This document shows, piece after piece, positions 1-9,159 of a stretch of DNA of 64,000 bases (position 1 is its first letter; every line of letters starts with the position of its first letter). Under the pieces are notes generated by a model. It saw nothing but the letters and a program-made list of their open reading frames with translations. It ran no database searches and had not been told where the DNA came from. The stretch is from Psococerastis gibbosa. Lineage: Eukaryota; Arthropoda; Insecta; Psocodea; Psocidae. Made by a program: the position numbers and the translations under genes. The stretch spans positions 8,990,001-9,054,000 of the forward strand of contig OZ020485.1 of the NCBI GenBank assembly GCA_963971405.1, in the 5' to 3' direction.

Positions 1-231
1 GGATCTGCCTTCATCTGCTGCTGGCTGAGAACGCTGCCGTCAGGTTTCAGCCGCTGCGGTCCCTCGCCGGACCCGCCGGCGATAAACTGATTACCCCAGA
101 GACTCGAGTGCTGGAGGAACTCGCGGTCCCGCAGACTCGGCGGCTCTAGACCTTCCAAGTTGATGGGGTACCCTGGCTCCTCATTCTCCACGTCTTTCAT
201 TCCTCTGCTTGGCACATAGTTCCTTCCAAAC
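1..231 (-). CDS. 7B2: 7B2 (secretogranin V) homologue, internal coding exon, continues past left edge
   Basis: This exon encodes the middle of a 7B2-family protein, the secretory-pathway chaperone that binds and helps activate prohormone convertase 2 in neuroendocrine cells. On the minus strand a strong acceptor (pyrimidine-rich tract ending CTAG at 235-232) opens an exon starting at 231. It reads FGRNYVPSRGMKDV, then EEPGYPINLEGLEPPSLRD, then SLWGNQFIAGGSGEGPQRLK and a Gln-rich stretch to the window edge. The SLWGNQ / GGSGEGPQRLKPDG block is what I recognise as the insect 7B2 core. Its phase joins the exon at 844-1030, where GG plus G makes a glycine codon. The downstream Pro-Pro-Asn-Pro-Cys-Pro region and C-terminal peptide expected of the family would lie outside the window. 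Identification rests on recalled family features, not a search. Confidence 0.82.
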
Positions 232-542
232 CTAGAAAGTGCAATGTTAAAGTAATCGTGTTGATCAGTATTGCCCCACTATTATCAAAGGGCAGGAACG
301 CGTCCAGACGTCTGCTTCCTTCGTTTACCAGATCCCGCAGACTTGGCGGCTCCAGACCTTCCAAGTTGATGGGGTACCCTGGCTCCTCATTCTCCACGTC
401 TTTCATTCCTCTGCTTAGCACATAGTTCCTTCCAAACCTAGAAAGTGCAATGTTAAAGCAATCGTGTTGATCAGTACCGTCCCACTATTATGAAAGGGTA
501 GGAACGCGTCCAGACGTCTGCTGCCTTCGTTTACCAGATCCC
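131..542. repeat. 206-bp tandem duplication covering the 7B2 intron end and start of exon
   Basis: Positions 131-336 and 337-542 are two head-to-tail copies of a 206-bp unit, differing at roughly a dozen positions (about 5-6%). Each contains the 3' end of the intron, the CTAG acceptor and about 100 bp of exon. Both unit boundaries share CCC/GATCCC sequence, suggesting a microhomology-mediated duplication that broke inside the exon at the Leu-Arg-Asp codons. Confidence 0.9.
337..437 (-). pseudogene. Duplicated partial 7B2 exon (second copy)
   Basis: This is the upstream copy (in transcription order) of the 7B2 exon start. It keeps the acceptor and the open frame FGRNYVLSRGMKDVEN to SLRD, then runs into duplicated intron sequence and meets a stop about 45 codons later. 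A GGTAAAC sequence at the break could act as a donor, but it would leave phase 0, while the next acceptor needs phase 2. Splicing both copies in series would therefore shift the frame. I treat it as a decoy or dead exon, though use as an alternative terminal exon cannot be excluded. Confidence 0.65.
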
Positions 543-843
543 AAAGCATATGTAATTAATCGGATTTCCGGAACATCCTTAGACTAATGAATAGAAGTTA
601 GTCAGTTATAGAAATTATATATAATATATACTTAACTTATAATACATAATTATTATACTAGTATACATAATATTCGTAACTTTTCTCATATGGCACCAAA
701 AATTGGCAGTACGTGACTGCAAACGTGGTTGGTACTTGATACGTGAGGCCTCCAAGTCGAATATAGCCCAGGGCTCCATGCATATAGTTAATCCGGCACT
801 GGGTGTTCATCATTCCTGGTCTAGTGTACCTGAAGTTACTCAC
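438..843 (-). other. 7B2 intron remainder
   Basis: Intron sequence between the donor at 843 and the duplicated exon. Beyond the second duplication unit (to 542) it is A+T-rich, with no coding potential and no repeat I recognise. Confidence 0.6.
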
Positions 844-1022
844 CCCTGCTCGGTAGAGTCCAGGTAAGAGTCAGCAGCAACCGCAAGATCGCGACTCATC
901 CGTTCAACCACCTCCCGCAAGATGGAGTCTGTGAGGTATGTATGTTCTTGGGCATGCGGAGTGTATCCTTGGATGGCTGTCACCAAGAAACCAATGAGAA
1001 CTGCGACTAAAAGCCAACCCAT
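844..1022 (-). CDS. 7B2: 7B2 homologue, first coding exon with signal peptide
   Basis: This exon encodes the N-terminus of the same 7B2-type protein. A good acceptor (TTATTCCATCTTTCAG, ending at 1031) precedes eight untranslated bases and the ATG at 1022-1020, so at least one non-coding exon should lie further right on the minus strand. The product begins MGWLLVAVLIGFLVTAIQG, a clear signal peptide of about 19 residues. It continues YTPHAQEHTYLTDSILREVV and a helical segment to SYLDSTEQ. Starting the mature chain with a YTP/YSP-like motif followed by an amphipathic helix fits 7B2. The exon ends at 844 with a consensus donor GTGAGT (843-838). An in-frame reading extends upstream of the ATG, but it crosses the acceptor and is intronic. 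The 607-nt gap to the exon at 231 is the intron. Confidence 0.82.
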
Positions 1023-1030
1023 CGTGTGTG

Positions 1031-1429
1031 CTGAAAGATGGAATAAATAAATTATCGAATGCAATGTTGCGTAATTGTTTTATTATCATTTCATTTGGTA
1101 CAGTATATATGTGTTACAAGGCATGAATTCTGAAAGGGGGGGGGGGAGAGTTTCAGTCTATAATGCACTACTCGTATGAAATGTAAAATTAAAGCCTATG
1201 CATTCAACGGCCAAGTATATGTAACTTATTCACGTCATGCACGTTACGTAAATAGTGGGACCGGGGTCTCCCCCGGGAAAATGTTATGATAGAATTTTCC
1301 TCTATTGGTATATTGCGATCGAGTATCCATTCTATGTTCTCTATATTGATAAAGGTTAATAGGCAATGGAGTAATATTATTTAACAAAAAGACTGTTGGA
1401 CTTACATTGCCTGCTGTATTAATAGTCGA
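1031..1429 (-). other. Upstream intron / 5' region of 7B2, no other gene seen
   Basis: Immediately 5' of the first coding exon. It holds a 12-G run near 1135-1146 and otherwise unremarkable A+T-rich DNA. The untranslated first exon and promoter of 7B2 must lie here or further right, but I could not place them. Confidence 0.5.
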
Positions 1430-1505
1430 GGAACGTGTTCGAATGGTTAGAGAGCTTGCATTTCAATAGAAAGAGTGGTAGTTCGAATCCTCAGGAGGAT
1501 AGGAT
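1430..1505 (+). repeat. tRNA-like sequence (possible tRNA pseudogene or SINE head)
   Basis: The stretch has an A-box-like GTTCGAATGGTTAGAGAGC and a B-box-like AGTTCGAATCC about 40 bases apart, with GAGGA/TCCTC-like ends. I could not fold a convincing cloverleaf, so it is called tRNA-like rather than a tRNA gene. Confidence 0.35.
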
Positions 1506-1699
1506 TTACTTAATAATTCAAAGTTGAATACACAACGAGTCAATCGACAAGAAGCCGTGAGTTCTTCTCAGAACTGAGCCTGATGATGGAAGTAGCACCC
1601 AATTCCGAAACGTCACCCTCTTCCTCTGACAATGGGCTCCGCCCTATTTGTTTGATAACTGCTGTGAGGTCCCTGCCTCTAATGACTATTAACAAAACA

Positions 1700-1835
1700 G
1701 GCAATTTAAGTATGTATCCAATTGACCTCTTCAGTCACCTCTGTAGAATAGTATCCGTGTTGAGTTACGACATGATGCGTGGGGACTCGCAAGTACAAGA
1801 CAAGTACAAGCACGCTACCACCTTGCCCCAAAGAC
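1700..1835 (-). repeat. SINE family B, minus-strand copy
   Basis: The reverse complement matches the copies at 21819 and 50029: head GGTGGTAGCGTGCTTGTACT, then GCGAGTC..., then a body containing GAGGTCAATTGGATACAT. It is diverged and lacks the poly-A end. The head has a tRNA-like A box. Confidence 0.7.
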
Positions 1836-2155
1836 GCGATGATTGATTGCTTTGTCATAGCGACGACCCCCATACCTACGTAAGATGAGTACCTACTGTA
1901 TGAAATAGTGAAAATTGACTGCGGAAAGCTCGCAATTTGTGGAATTTTTGAAAACAGTTTAATGAACGACTGAAGATCTATTTTTTTTTTTACACAAGTA
2001 GGTATTCTTTTGGCACCGGGTGAGGCGTTCATTCTAATGGATTATATTAACTGGCGGGGTGTAGGCATCAGCTACAGGTTGAATTGAGTGCAGACTAGTC
2101 GGGCGACTATTATGGCTTTCCGCCAAAAAATGTGAACACACAAGCCTTACATAAA
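1836..2155. other. No recognisable feature
   Basis: Unique-looking A+T-rich DNA with a poly-T run near 1981. Bases 2107-2155 resemble a segment near 47310 (CCGCCAAAAAATGTGAACAC-like), so part of it is probably an old dispersed repeat. Confidence 0.4.
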
Positions 2156-2449
2156 GAACCGGAGCTATGAAGAACCAGTAGAATCCGGGCTGATGGGCCG
2201 TGGTCGAATTGAAAGTGAACTTCCAAACGTTTCGTCAACATCTGCGGTCGACATCTTCAGTGGCGCTGCGTAGACCGAGGTACAACCTTCGAAGTCTACG
2301 CAGCGCCACTGAAGATGTCGACCGCAAATGTTGACGAAACGTTTGGAAGTTCACTTTCAATTCGACGACGGCCCATCAGCCCGGATTCTACTGGTTCTTC
2401 ATTTGACTCCGGCCGTAAAAGCCTTTGCAGTTACATTGAACCGGAGCTA
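2156..2449. mobile_element. Foldback element with 107-bp arms and 12-bp target duplication
   Basis: Arms 2169-2275 and 2294-2400 are about 98% complementary, with an 18-bp loop between them. An asymmetric tail to 2437 ends GCAGTTACATT. The element is flanked by identical 12-mers GAACCGGAGCTA at 2156-2167 and 2438-2449. It is non-coding. Shared ends occur at 8644-8751 and 28632-28988. Confidence 0.85.
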
Positions 2450-2689
2450 GTAAACCCCCTTATATCGTACATGCTTTCCTATTTATCAATTAGTCTAGAT
2501 ACCATAAAAAATATTAATTATGAGTATTATATGTAGTACCATTGCAAACATGGCCGTACCCAGGGGGGTGGTCCATGGGGTCCTGACCCCCCCCCCCTCC
2601 CCCGAAATAAATTTTTGTATGTAAACCTGTATGGTTTGATGAATTTATCCATTAATTGATTAATAAATTACGTAAAAAAAATGAACTGG
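2450..2689. other. Poly-C tract region
   Basis: Contains a CCAGGGGGGTGG motif and a run of about 13 C near 2587-2599, then A+T-rich DNA. This is the recurrent 'GGATCCAGGGGG' theme also seen at 16340, 24470, 51630 and 56320. Confidence 0.5.
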
Positions 2690-2828
2690 GAGATGCAAGG
2701 ATGAAGACCCGAAAGTTACACTGAGAAGAAAGATCGCCGAAGATATGAGAAGTTTGGGGCTCTTAACCGAGGACGCACACAACAGGACTGTGTGGAAACG
2801 CTGCTGTCATGCCGTCAACCCTCCATGA
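2690..2828 (+). pseudogene. Non-LTR retrotransposon remnant, C-terminal coding end
   Basis: A frame reading RRKIAEDMRSLGLLTEDAHN, then RTVWKRCCHAVNPP and stop at 2826-2828, resembles the extreme C-terminus of RTE-like ORF2 proteins (a ...LGL..edA.dR..W...NP pattern). It is truncated upstream. Confidence 0.55.
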
Positions 2829-3228
2829 GGATGAGGCGCGGTAAAAGTAAAAGTACCATTGTAAATAATTGTCCTATATTCCTATATTGGGTTAATTTCG
2901 GCTGTATAGATTTTCCCTAATCTAAAGCACGGGATTGATCGATGGGAGATCTGCATGGTATGTTATGGTCCGACCAATATACCTGTAATTCTGCACAATA
3001 ATAATAATAATAATGCCATGGTATGCAATGCATTAAGTTACGGTTTACCCCTGATTTTTTTCTAAATATTTTTTATTTAAACCAAAACCTTCTTTGGGAA
3101 AGCAACCAGTTTGGAATTCTTTTACCCTTTTTAACACCTACGACATACCTGAAGTTGTATGTATGTATCGATGAAATGGTTCCACATAAAAATTATTTTC
3201 AGGCATTTTTCATGACAATTGATTTATT
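2829..3228. other. No gene; A+T-rich with an (ATA)n run
   Basis: Includes a short ATA repeat near 2999-3013. Nothing else supportable. Confidence 0.4.
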
Positions 3229-3745
3229 TTTATTGCTTTCCAATTTATACCTATTATAAGGAAAGCTCTGTGATGGTCGAAATTTTTGATCCCGAGATTA
3301 CAACGGATTTACACGTTTTGAGGTACCTGGAACCCAAAAAAGTGGTTTTACGAAATGTCTGTCTGTCGCTCTGTCTGTCGCTCTGTCTGTCTGTTCGTCG
3401 ATTTCCGGCCAAACTACTCGATCAATTTTGATGAAATTCAACATATAGGTTCACAAAAATCATACCTCGGAACCATTTTATTTTTATTTTGGGCTAACTC
3501 AATTTGGGGGGGTTTTAGTTTCAAAAAACTGATAAAGAACGTCTAAAATAATTATTTCTCAAAAACGGCTCCAACGATTTCTTTTAAATTCACATATATT
3601 GTAGTCGTTATTAATGTTGACCAAATGCGGTGGTCGCTTACCCCTTGATAGTTTGCTTCGGGGGGTAAAAAAATAAATATAACTAAATTTTAATGAAAAA
3701 TGACTAAAAAATAATTTTTCTGTTCGAGTAAACTCGGACCGGTTC
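3229..3745 (+). repeat. R1 dispersed repeat, truncated copy
   Basis: R1 begins TTGCTTTCCAATTTATA, passes GATGGTCGAAATTTTTGATC, an internal TGTCTGTCGCTC microsatellite (3355-3395) and CTTGATAGTTTGCTTC, and ends TCGAGTAAACTCGGACCGG. This copy has lost about 350 bp before its end (the full copy is at 18800-19675). The apparent reading frames across the TCTG repeat are not genes. Confidence 0.8.
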
Positions 3746-3764
3746 TTTTTTTATGCCTCCAGAA

Positions 3765-3870
3765 CCAATCTATCAAGGGGCAGGAGACTGACAGGCCGAA
3801 ATTTTGTAAAAACCTTTTTTTTGCTCCTGGGAACTTAGAACGTGTAAATCCAATGAAATCTCGTAATCGA
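3765..3870 (-). repeat. R1 fragment, minus strand
   Basis: Carries pieces of R1 in reverse orientation (CTATCAAGGGGCA..., then CGTGTAAATCCAATGAAATC), abutting the next repeat. Confidence 0.5.
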
Positions 3871-3872
3871 CT

Positions 3873-3985
3873 TTAGAATAGAATAGAATAGAAAACCGTG
3901 TATTTCTCAACAAAAATGAACATGTGAACGTGAAATAACAACCTGTGCCCCCTCAAGCCGAAGCGTGGGAGTGTGGCACTTACAC
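3873..3985 (-). repeat. Retroelement 3' end with (TAGAA)n tail
   Basis: The 100-bp block running from AGAATAGAATAGAAAACCGT to GAAGCGTGGGAGTGTGGCAC recurs in opposite orientation at about 56886-57000. A pentamer tail at one end is typical of non-LTR or SINE 3' termini. Confidence 0.6.
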
Positions 3986-4516
3986 TTACAAACCTAATAT
4001 AAGTTCAATATTAATAAATATTAACATGGAAAAACAAGAAAAAATCGGACTATTGTCCTTGTTAAGCAATACAATACTTAGGGTTCTATTAAAAAAAATT
4101 TAAATTTACACTTACAAAGCGGACTATGGTCCTTGTTACTGAAGTATATTCCTAAGTTGTGGACCATAAAGTTGTCCTTATACTAAAGTAGGCTATATTT
4201 TTAATTATTGAGAAAGTAATAAAGTGTGAAACTACCATGTTACTACTGTATTAAAATAAGGTGTCGTCAGCTGTGTCATAAGGTGTCAAAAAGTGAATAA
4301 GTGTGTCTTTATGTTTACAGTTAAAAAAATATATATTTTAGGAAAGTCACCTTAAAAGTTTGAAAACTAATGTATAACGTAAGCAAAATTCATGACCAAA
4401 CCGAATACTTGTTAATTTTAGCTAAGATTAAATGAAATAGATAATGTCAAAGCAGTATGTTTGCCTTAATTAGTGACGTAAAAATAGAAACTATCGATTT
4501 TATATGTTCACATTGA
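3986..4516. other. No recognisable feature
   Basis: A+T-rich. The segment near 4050-4130 contains two similar phrases (CGGACTATTGTCCTTGTTA and CGGACTATGGTCCTTGTTAC), suggesting a local duplication of about 75 bp. Confidence 0.4.
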
Positions 4517-4657
4517 GGCGGGATTTCCATATACGTCAATGTTCAATGAGAAATGTGAAATTGACGTTTTAGCAGACATTAAAGACATACTAAAAATTCT
4601 GCTACCACGTCAAAACCATATTTCTCATTGACCATTGACGTATGTGGAAACCCCGCC
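4517..4657. mobile_element. 141-bp TIR element (MITE), GGCGG ends
   Basis: The ends GGCGGGATTTCCATATACGT and ACGTATGTGGAAACCCCGCC are inverted repeats, and the inner part holds the paired TTTTAGCAGACATT / TCTGCTACCACGTC motif shared with 14348-14486 and the larger MITEs. Flanks TGA and TAA suggest a decayed 2-3 bp A/T target duplication. Confidence 0.75.
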
Positions 4658-5600
4658 TAATGAATCAAAATGCTTTTGAATAGACAGGATTGTGTAGCAA
4701 ACACTTCCAGTTGAGCCTTGCGAAATATACAGTATAGGTATTTCGGTATACAACTGTCAGTTGTTTTTAATTAGAATATCCCCCAAAAAAATAATGTGAT
4801 TTGAAATAAATAATGAAAATATGCGTTTACATACCAACGATGAGGGTCTTTACGGAAAGTTGTTACCAAAAGCTGCGACGCAGATGATCTACTGCGCTTG
4901 CGCGCGTATGGTATCGATTGGCGTCTAGTATTTTGTTTGCAGTATAATTTCCCGACAAAGGTTTCAAGTGGGCTACAACACTATAACTACCGATGGCAAT
5001 ATTAAAACTAGTTTATGCAGGAAAGATGGGATAATCGCTTCCCGCCAAAATTCGCTTTTTTGGTTATCCCGCAAAAATTTAGATTTTAATTTTTAGCGCC
5101 ATAATAAGTACCTACTGTAGCACCACTGTGAATGACTAATGTAAAACAAGACAAGCTTTGTGTCATAACATCTCGTCCAGTGTTTCCAGCCTGAATTCTG
5201 TCTTATGCTTAGTAGGAAAATAACATTAAGGCAGACATTTTGTCATTTTGTGGCTAACAATTTCTCTCAGGGTTTCTAAAAAACTACAAAATACTTTTAC
5301 TGTTGAACCAGATACTGAGTCTTTGTTTATTCTAATAATGCATAGGCCGAATCAGTGGCGGTTTTAGAATTTTCAAGGGGGGGGGGGGGGGCATTGACAA
5401 GACTGCGATCCTATCTAGTGTAAATTTATTTCTTGACAATTCAATTGCATCTAGTGTATTCTTTAGATGTTATCTTGTTACTCATATATATATATGATAG
5501 CATAGGCACATCAAACGTCAATTTATTGGAGGATTTAGCATCGGCGTGAACAGAGGCTTATAATATTTTGTGCGGATTAGATCGCCATGCTATCACTACG
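4658..5600. other. No gene; scattered low-complexity
   Basis: Unique-looking DNA. A 13-G run at about 5380-5392 follows the words GTGGCGGTTTTAGAATTTTC, another case of the poly-G theme. A short (TA)n is present near 5486. Confidence 0.4.
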
Positions 5601-6010
5601 ACGGCTTAGATAATGTAGAAATAATATTGCATAAAACCCGAAGCGGGGGCCCGGGGCCCCCGGGGGTCCCCTCGGGAAAAAAAATTTGTAAATATAAGTG
5701 CAAAATAGTGGCGGTTTACGCATTTTAATAGCAGTAAAGTATGGATTTTACAAAGCTTACAAAATAATAGGACCACAAGGCTTTGATCCCCCGGAGAAAA
5801 AAGATTGATATATGGTCCCAATTTAGTGAGGTTTTACGAATGTTATACCTTGGAGGAAGGGGGGCCCGAGGGTCTCCCCCGGAGAAAAAAATTGATAAAT
5901 AGGCCCAAATTAGTGAAGTTTAGCGCATTTTATACCCCGGGGAAGCCAAAGGGGGATCCGGGAGTATCCCCAGGAGAAACAAATGGTAAGTGGTGCATTT
6001 TTGAGGATTT
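5601..6010 (-). repeat. Degenerate tandem repeat related to the 40920-41240 array
   Basis: Three or so diverged units, each with a GGAGAAAAAAxTTGATA-type segment, a CCGGGGG/GGTCTCCCCC block and a TTTxCGCATTTTATA segment. They are the reverse-orientation relatives of the 120-bp units at 40920-41240. Apparent frames here are not credible genes. Confidence 0.55.
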
Positions 6011-6430
6011 GCGCATTTTGCAAGCAGTACAGTTAAGCTTTTACCGACGAATAAACCTAACACTGAGGGCAGCCCAATAAGTTCGTCTACCTAGCTCCCT
6101 TGCACCGCGCTAAGCATTGGTTTCCCTATACCTTCTTAAGATATTTCAGAATTTGCATGGCAGCCGCGGCTCCTAGATAAGCTAAGCACTATTTTAATGA
6201 ACCATTTATGAACCATTTCCTACTAGATTTTAATGAATTTTGTCATCTTAGAGTGCGGCAGTACATCCATAGGTTAGCTCCTATGCACCGCCGTGGCCGG
6301 CCTGGCTCCTGTGAACCAGACAGTGTGCTTCAATTGCTAATAGCAAATTGGCTGTATTGCTGGCCACAATAGAGCAAATTCAATTTTAGCGCTGTTTTTA
6401 AAAAAATAGAAATAGTGTACATGGGTATAA
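6011..6430. other. No gene; fragments related to the 51-bp array
   Basis: Phrases such as CATAGGTTAGCTCCTATGCAC (6271 region) and CTACCTAGCTCCCTTGCACC resemble units at 10725-10990. Nothing coding. Confidence 0.4.
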
Positions 6431-6830
6431 TCAAATAATTGCACGCAATCAAGACTACCGTCAGAATGCAGCTATTGGTCGGAAAAGTGGCCAAGAACAA
6501 AGAGATTACCCAAAATTAAGATTTTTTGGTTTTCACAAACTTCGCTCCAAATTACACTATTCGAACATTTTCTTAAATTTCTGGTTCAAAATACTGTTAT
6601 TGGACGGAAAAAGATGCCAAGAGCGTATCAATTTCCAAATTTCAAGATATTTGTGGTGTTCACTAATTTCACCCCTAAATGCACAATCGGACAAATTAAA
6701 TAATTAAATATCAGAATCGATATCGCTCTTACCGGTCGGAAAAGTTGCCAAGAACGAGATACCTTTGGCTTTAATTACATTATTCGAACATTTTTTTTCA
6801 ATTTCTGGTTCAAGCAGGTCAGTGATTCAA
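6431..6830 (+). repeat. Diverged tandem repeat related to the 124-bp array
   Basis: Three units carry GTTATTGGACGGAAAAAGATGC-type text, CCAAGAxC and CATTATTCGAACATTTT. Read in reverse complement they resemble the 9160-9940 array (CACTTTTCCGACC..., TTCGAATTGTGTAATTAGGG). Confidence 0.5.
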
Positions 6831-7705
6831 CACCAACAGTGGGTCCGCCCCCCCCCCCACCCAAAATTTACCAAAACAGAAAATTGTTCAGATATTTCTT
6901 TTAAAAAAATTCCCCTGTTTCCAATTTGTTAATAAAGTTATCGTCTGCAAAATCAAAAACTTTTTGCCGACAAACTATTTCAGGCCTATCTTTTAAAAAA
7001 CATTCCCCGGGATAGACCTCGGGCCTCGGGCCCCCCTTGTAAGCTGTAATATTCTTCACATGTAAAATATAAACACATAACTGCTATCAAGTTGCGTAAG
7101 TGCGTAAATTCCACTATTTTGAGCCTATTCCCCGGGGGAGACGCGCCTGCCCCCTTTCTCGTAGTTGGTCTGCTATTCTTCGGCTGAAAACCTAAACATT
7201 ATTAGAATACGTTTCAAGACGTATATACACCAAAATGTGAAAACTCCACAATTTCAGGCCTATTTTGTTTCAAAAACCGTTCCGGGGGAGACCTCCGGGC
7301 CCCCCTTTGGCCTCCCGACCCGTGGGTGGGAAAATTAAGATCATGCCTGTAATTAGGAGATGCGTAAGCCCATGAGAACGGCTTTCCTCTTTTCTACTGT
7401 TTTACGAAAATACGGTGGGGGGGGGGGGGAACACCACCCCATTCGAAAACCTATCGCAAGCGGGCAAACTTTATGTATTGATGTGCCATGAAAATTGGAC
7501 CCAAAAAAAAAAAAAAAATTCTGAACAGCGGCCCCTAAACATCATGGTTTCGTTCAAATTTACACCCTTATTTATTTATTTCTATTTTTCAGGCTTCAAA
7601 TTTCTTCCTTTACCTATGCCGATTGACATCCAAGCATATAACATCTAACGGTTATTGTTAATGTGAGCCTAATTCTTGTCTCAATATTTCAGAGCCATTT
7701 TTGTC
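6831..7705. other. No gene; poly-C/poly-G and CCCCGGGGGAGAC repeats
   Basis: Poly-C near 6848, then repeated CCGGGGGAGACCTCCGGGCCC blocks (7010-7300) of the same theme as 40920-41240, a 12-G run at about 7416-7427 and a 16-A run at 7504-7519. The short frames here cross homopolymers and are not supported. Confidence 0.45.
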
Positions 7706-7910
7706 AGGACATGTAGATTAGTGATGCGAACTCGGACTTTCAGCCGCAAGGTTGTTAGTTCGAGTCCCACACATGATGCATTTTTTGGCCATGCTTCGGA
7801 GGGCTTGGAAAGCAGGCAGGCCCGGGCTTTCCTAGTTGAGTGTGAGAGAAGGTTTTATAGTTCTATAACTCCACTAGGTTGACATAATACTGCAATAGAA
7901 TAAAAGTAAT
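7706..7910 (+). repeat. SINE family A copy
   Basis: tRNA-related head (GACATGTAGATTAGTGATGC, B box AGTTCGAGTCCC) followed by the family body GCCATGCTTCGGAGGGC, GAGTGTGAGAGAAGG and CTCCACTAGGTTG. Other copies are at 8472, 29266 and 50356, with tails at 20479, 52205 and 59195. Confidence 0.8.
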
Positions 7911-8471
7911 TATTTCTTTTTTATTTCAATTTTCGCATATTTTTATTTTATAGACCGATAGACTATGTATTTTGTAAGTGCATTTTTTTCAATTTAAATA
8001 CCTTCATAGGCTATGTTAGATAAGCAAAAGTTTCTAGTTGGCAATATAATTGCTGAATTCAGAATCATGAACATATTTACATCAGCAGCAGTTAGGCATG
8101 ATTCATAGGAGCTGCGTGCCCACCTACAAAGCAGGCAGACAAACGGCTACCAACGCAGATTTTGGAACTGATAAGGGCAGTAGGCCTACTCATCATGGTT
8201 TTAGTTCACACTTCACTATTAGGCCTATTTGTTGCAACAGTTTTGCCTGTATTTCCTTTGCCAATATTATTGAATTTAACATTGTTATGTAGGTAAATAA
8301 TTAGTCATAGCTGGCCCAACTCGGGCTCACCTGTAAATTCAAAACGCTATTGCTATCAAAATGCGTTTTAAACCCCTCACTATGTCTTTCCTATTTTTCA
8401 CACAAGAAATCCCCAGGTGGCATGTAGCCATGTGTAATAAATTGTAATTGGCATGTGAAGCTGATGAAGTC
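7911..8471. other. No recognisable feature
   Basis: A+T-rich. It includes one CATAGGAGCTGCGTGCCC phrase near 8106 that echoes the 51-bp array. No gene. Confidence 0.4.
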
Positions 8472-8783
8472 AGGGCATGTAGAGTAGGGTAGTGGTACAG
8501 ACTCCACCCGAAAGGTTGTTGGTTTGAGTCCCACACTTGCTACATGTTCAGGCCATACTTCGGAGGGCATGTAAAGCAGGTGGTCCCGAGTCTTCCTAGT
8601 TGAGTGTAAGAGAGGGCTGTATAGCCCTAACTCCGCTAGTTTGAATGAAGAACCAGTGGAAGTTCGCTTTCATTTCGACCACGGCCCATCAACCCGGATT
8701 CTACTAGTTTCTCATTCGACTCCGGCCGTGAAAGCCTTTGCTGTTACATTGTCCGCTAGGTTGGCTTACTAATAGAACAAAAA
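8472..8783 (+). repeat. SINE family A copy interrupted by a foldback-family insert
   Basis: Head GGGCATGTAGAGTAGGGTAG, B box GGTTTGAGTCCC and body to CTCCGCTAG, resuming after an insert as CCGCTAGGTTGGCTTACTAA. The insert occupies 8644-8751. Confidence 0.8.
8644..8751. mobile_element. Internally deleted foldback element nested in SINE A
   Basis: Carries the short start TGAAGAACCAGT joined to the right-arm text TTTCATTTCGACCACGGCCC and the terminal GCTGTTACATT of the 2156-2449 element. Flanking 12-mers TCCGCTAGTTTG (8632-8643) and TCCGCTAGGTTG (8752-8763) differ at one base, giving a 12-bp target duplication inside the SINE. Confidence 0.75.
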
Positions 8784-9159
8784 GCTTGCGCCCCCACTCC
8801 ATCATTTGAAAGTAAGATTAGATTAATAGGAATAATGATACAATGTATCGTACCATGAATGAGTGATTCCCGCTCAAAATGGGCATGCGTGAAGCGCAAA
8901 TCGGGCATCCCCAAAGCCCATTTTATGTGACAAAATCAAATTTTACCGAAAATATCCATTTTTTAGCTGTTTCATGATTAAAGTTATGCAACTATGTCAT
9001 AACATTACATACGCATTAGAATGAATGATGGAAACGGTGTCAGAAAATACATTAGTACTGTTTAGCATACTTTGGATACTATGGAATTGGGGTTCACCCT
9101 AGTACAAAACATAACTTACTTGGAACGAGGCGATTAGGGGGAAAAGAAAACTAAAAGCA
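8784..9159. other. No recognisable feature
   Basis: No gene and no recognised repeat. A+T-rich, with a short CAAAATGGGCATGCG segment. Confidence 0.35.

Noticed and set aside
3219-3546. Overlapping plus-strand frames with Ser-Val-Cys-Leu repeats
   Set aside because: They translate the TCTG/CGCTC microsatellite inside R1; the same happens at 18895-19101.
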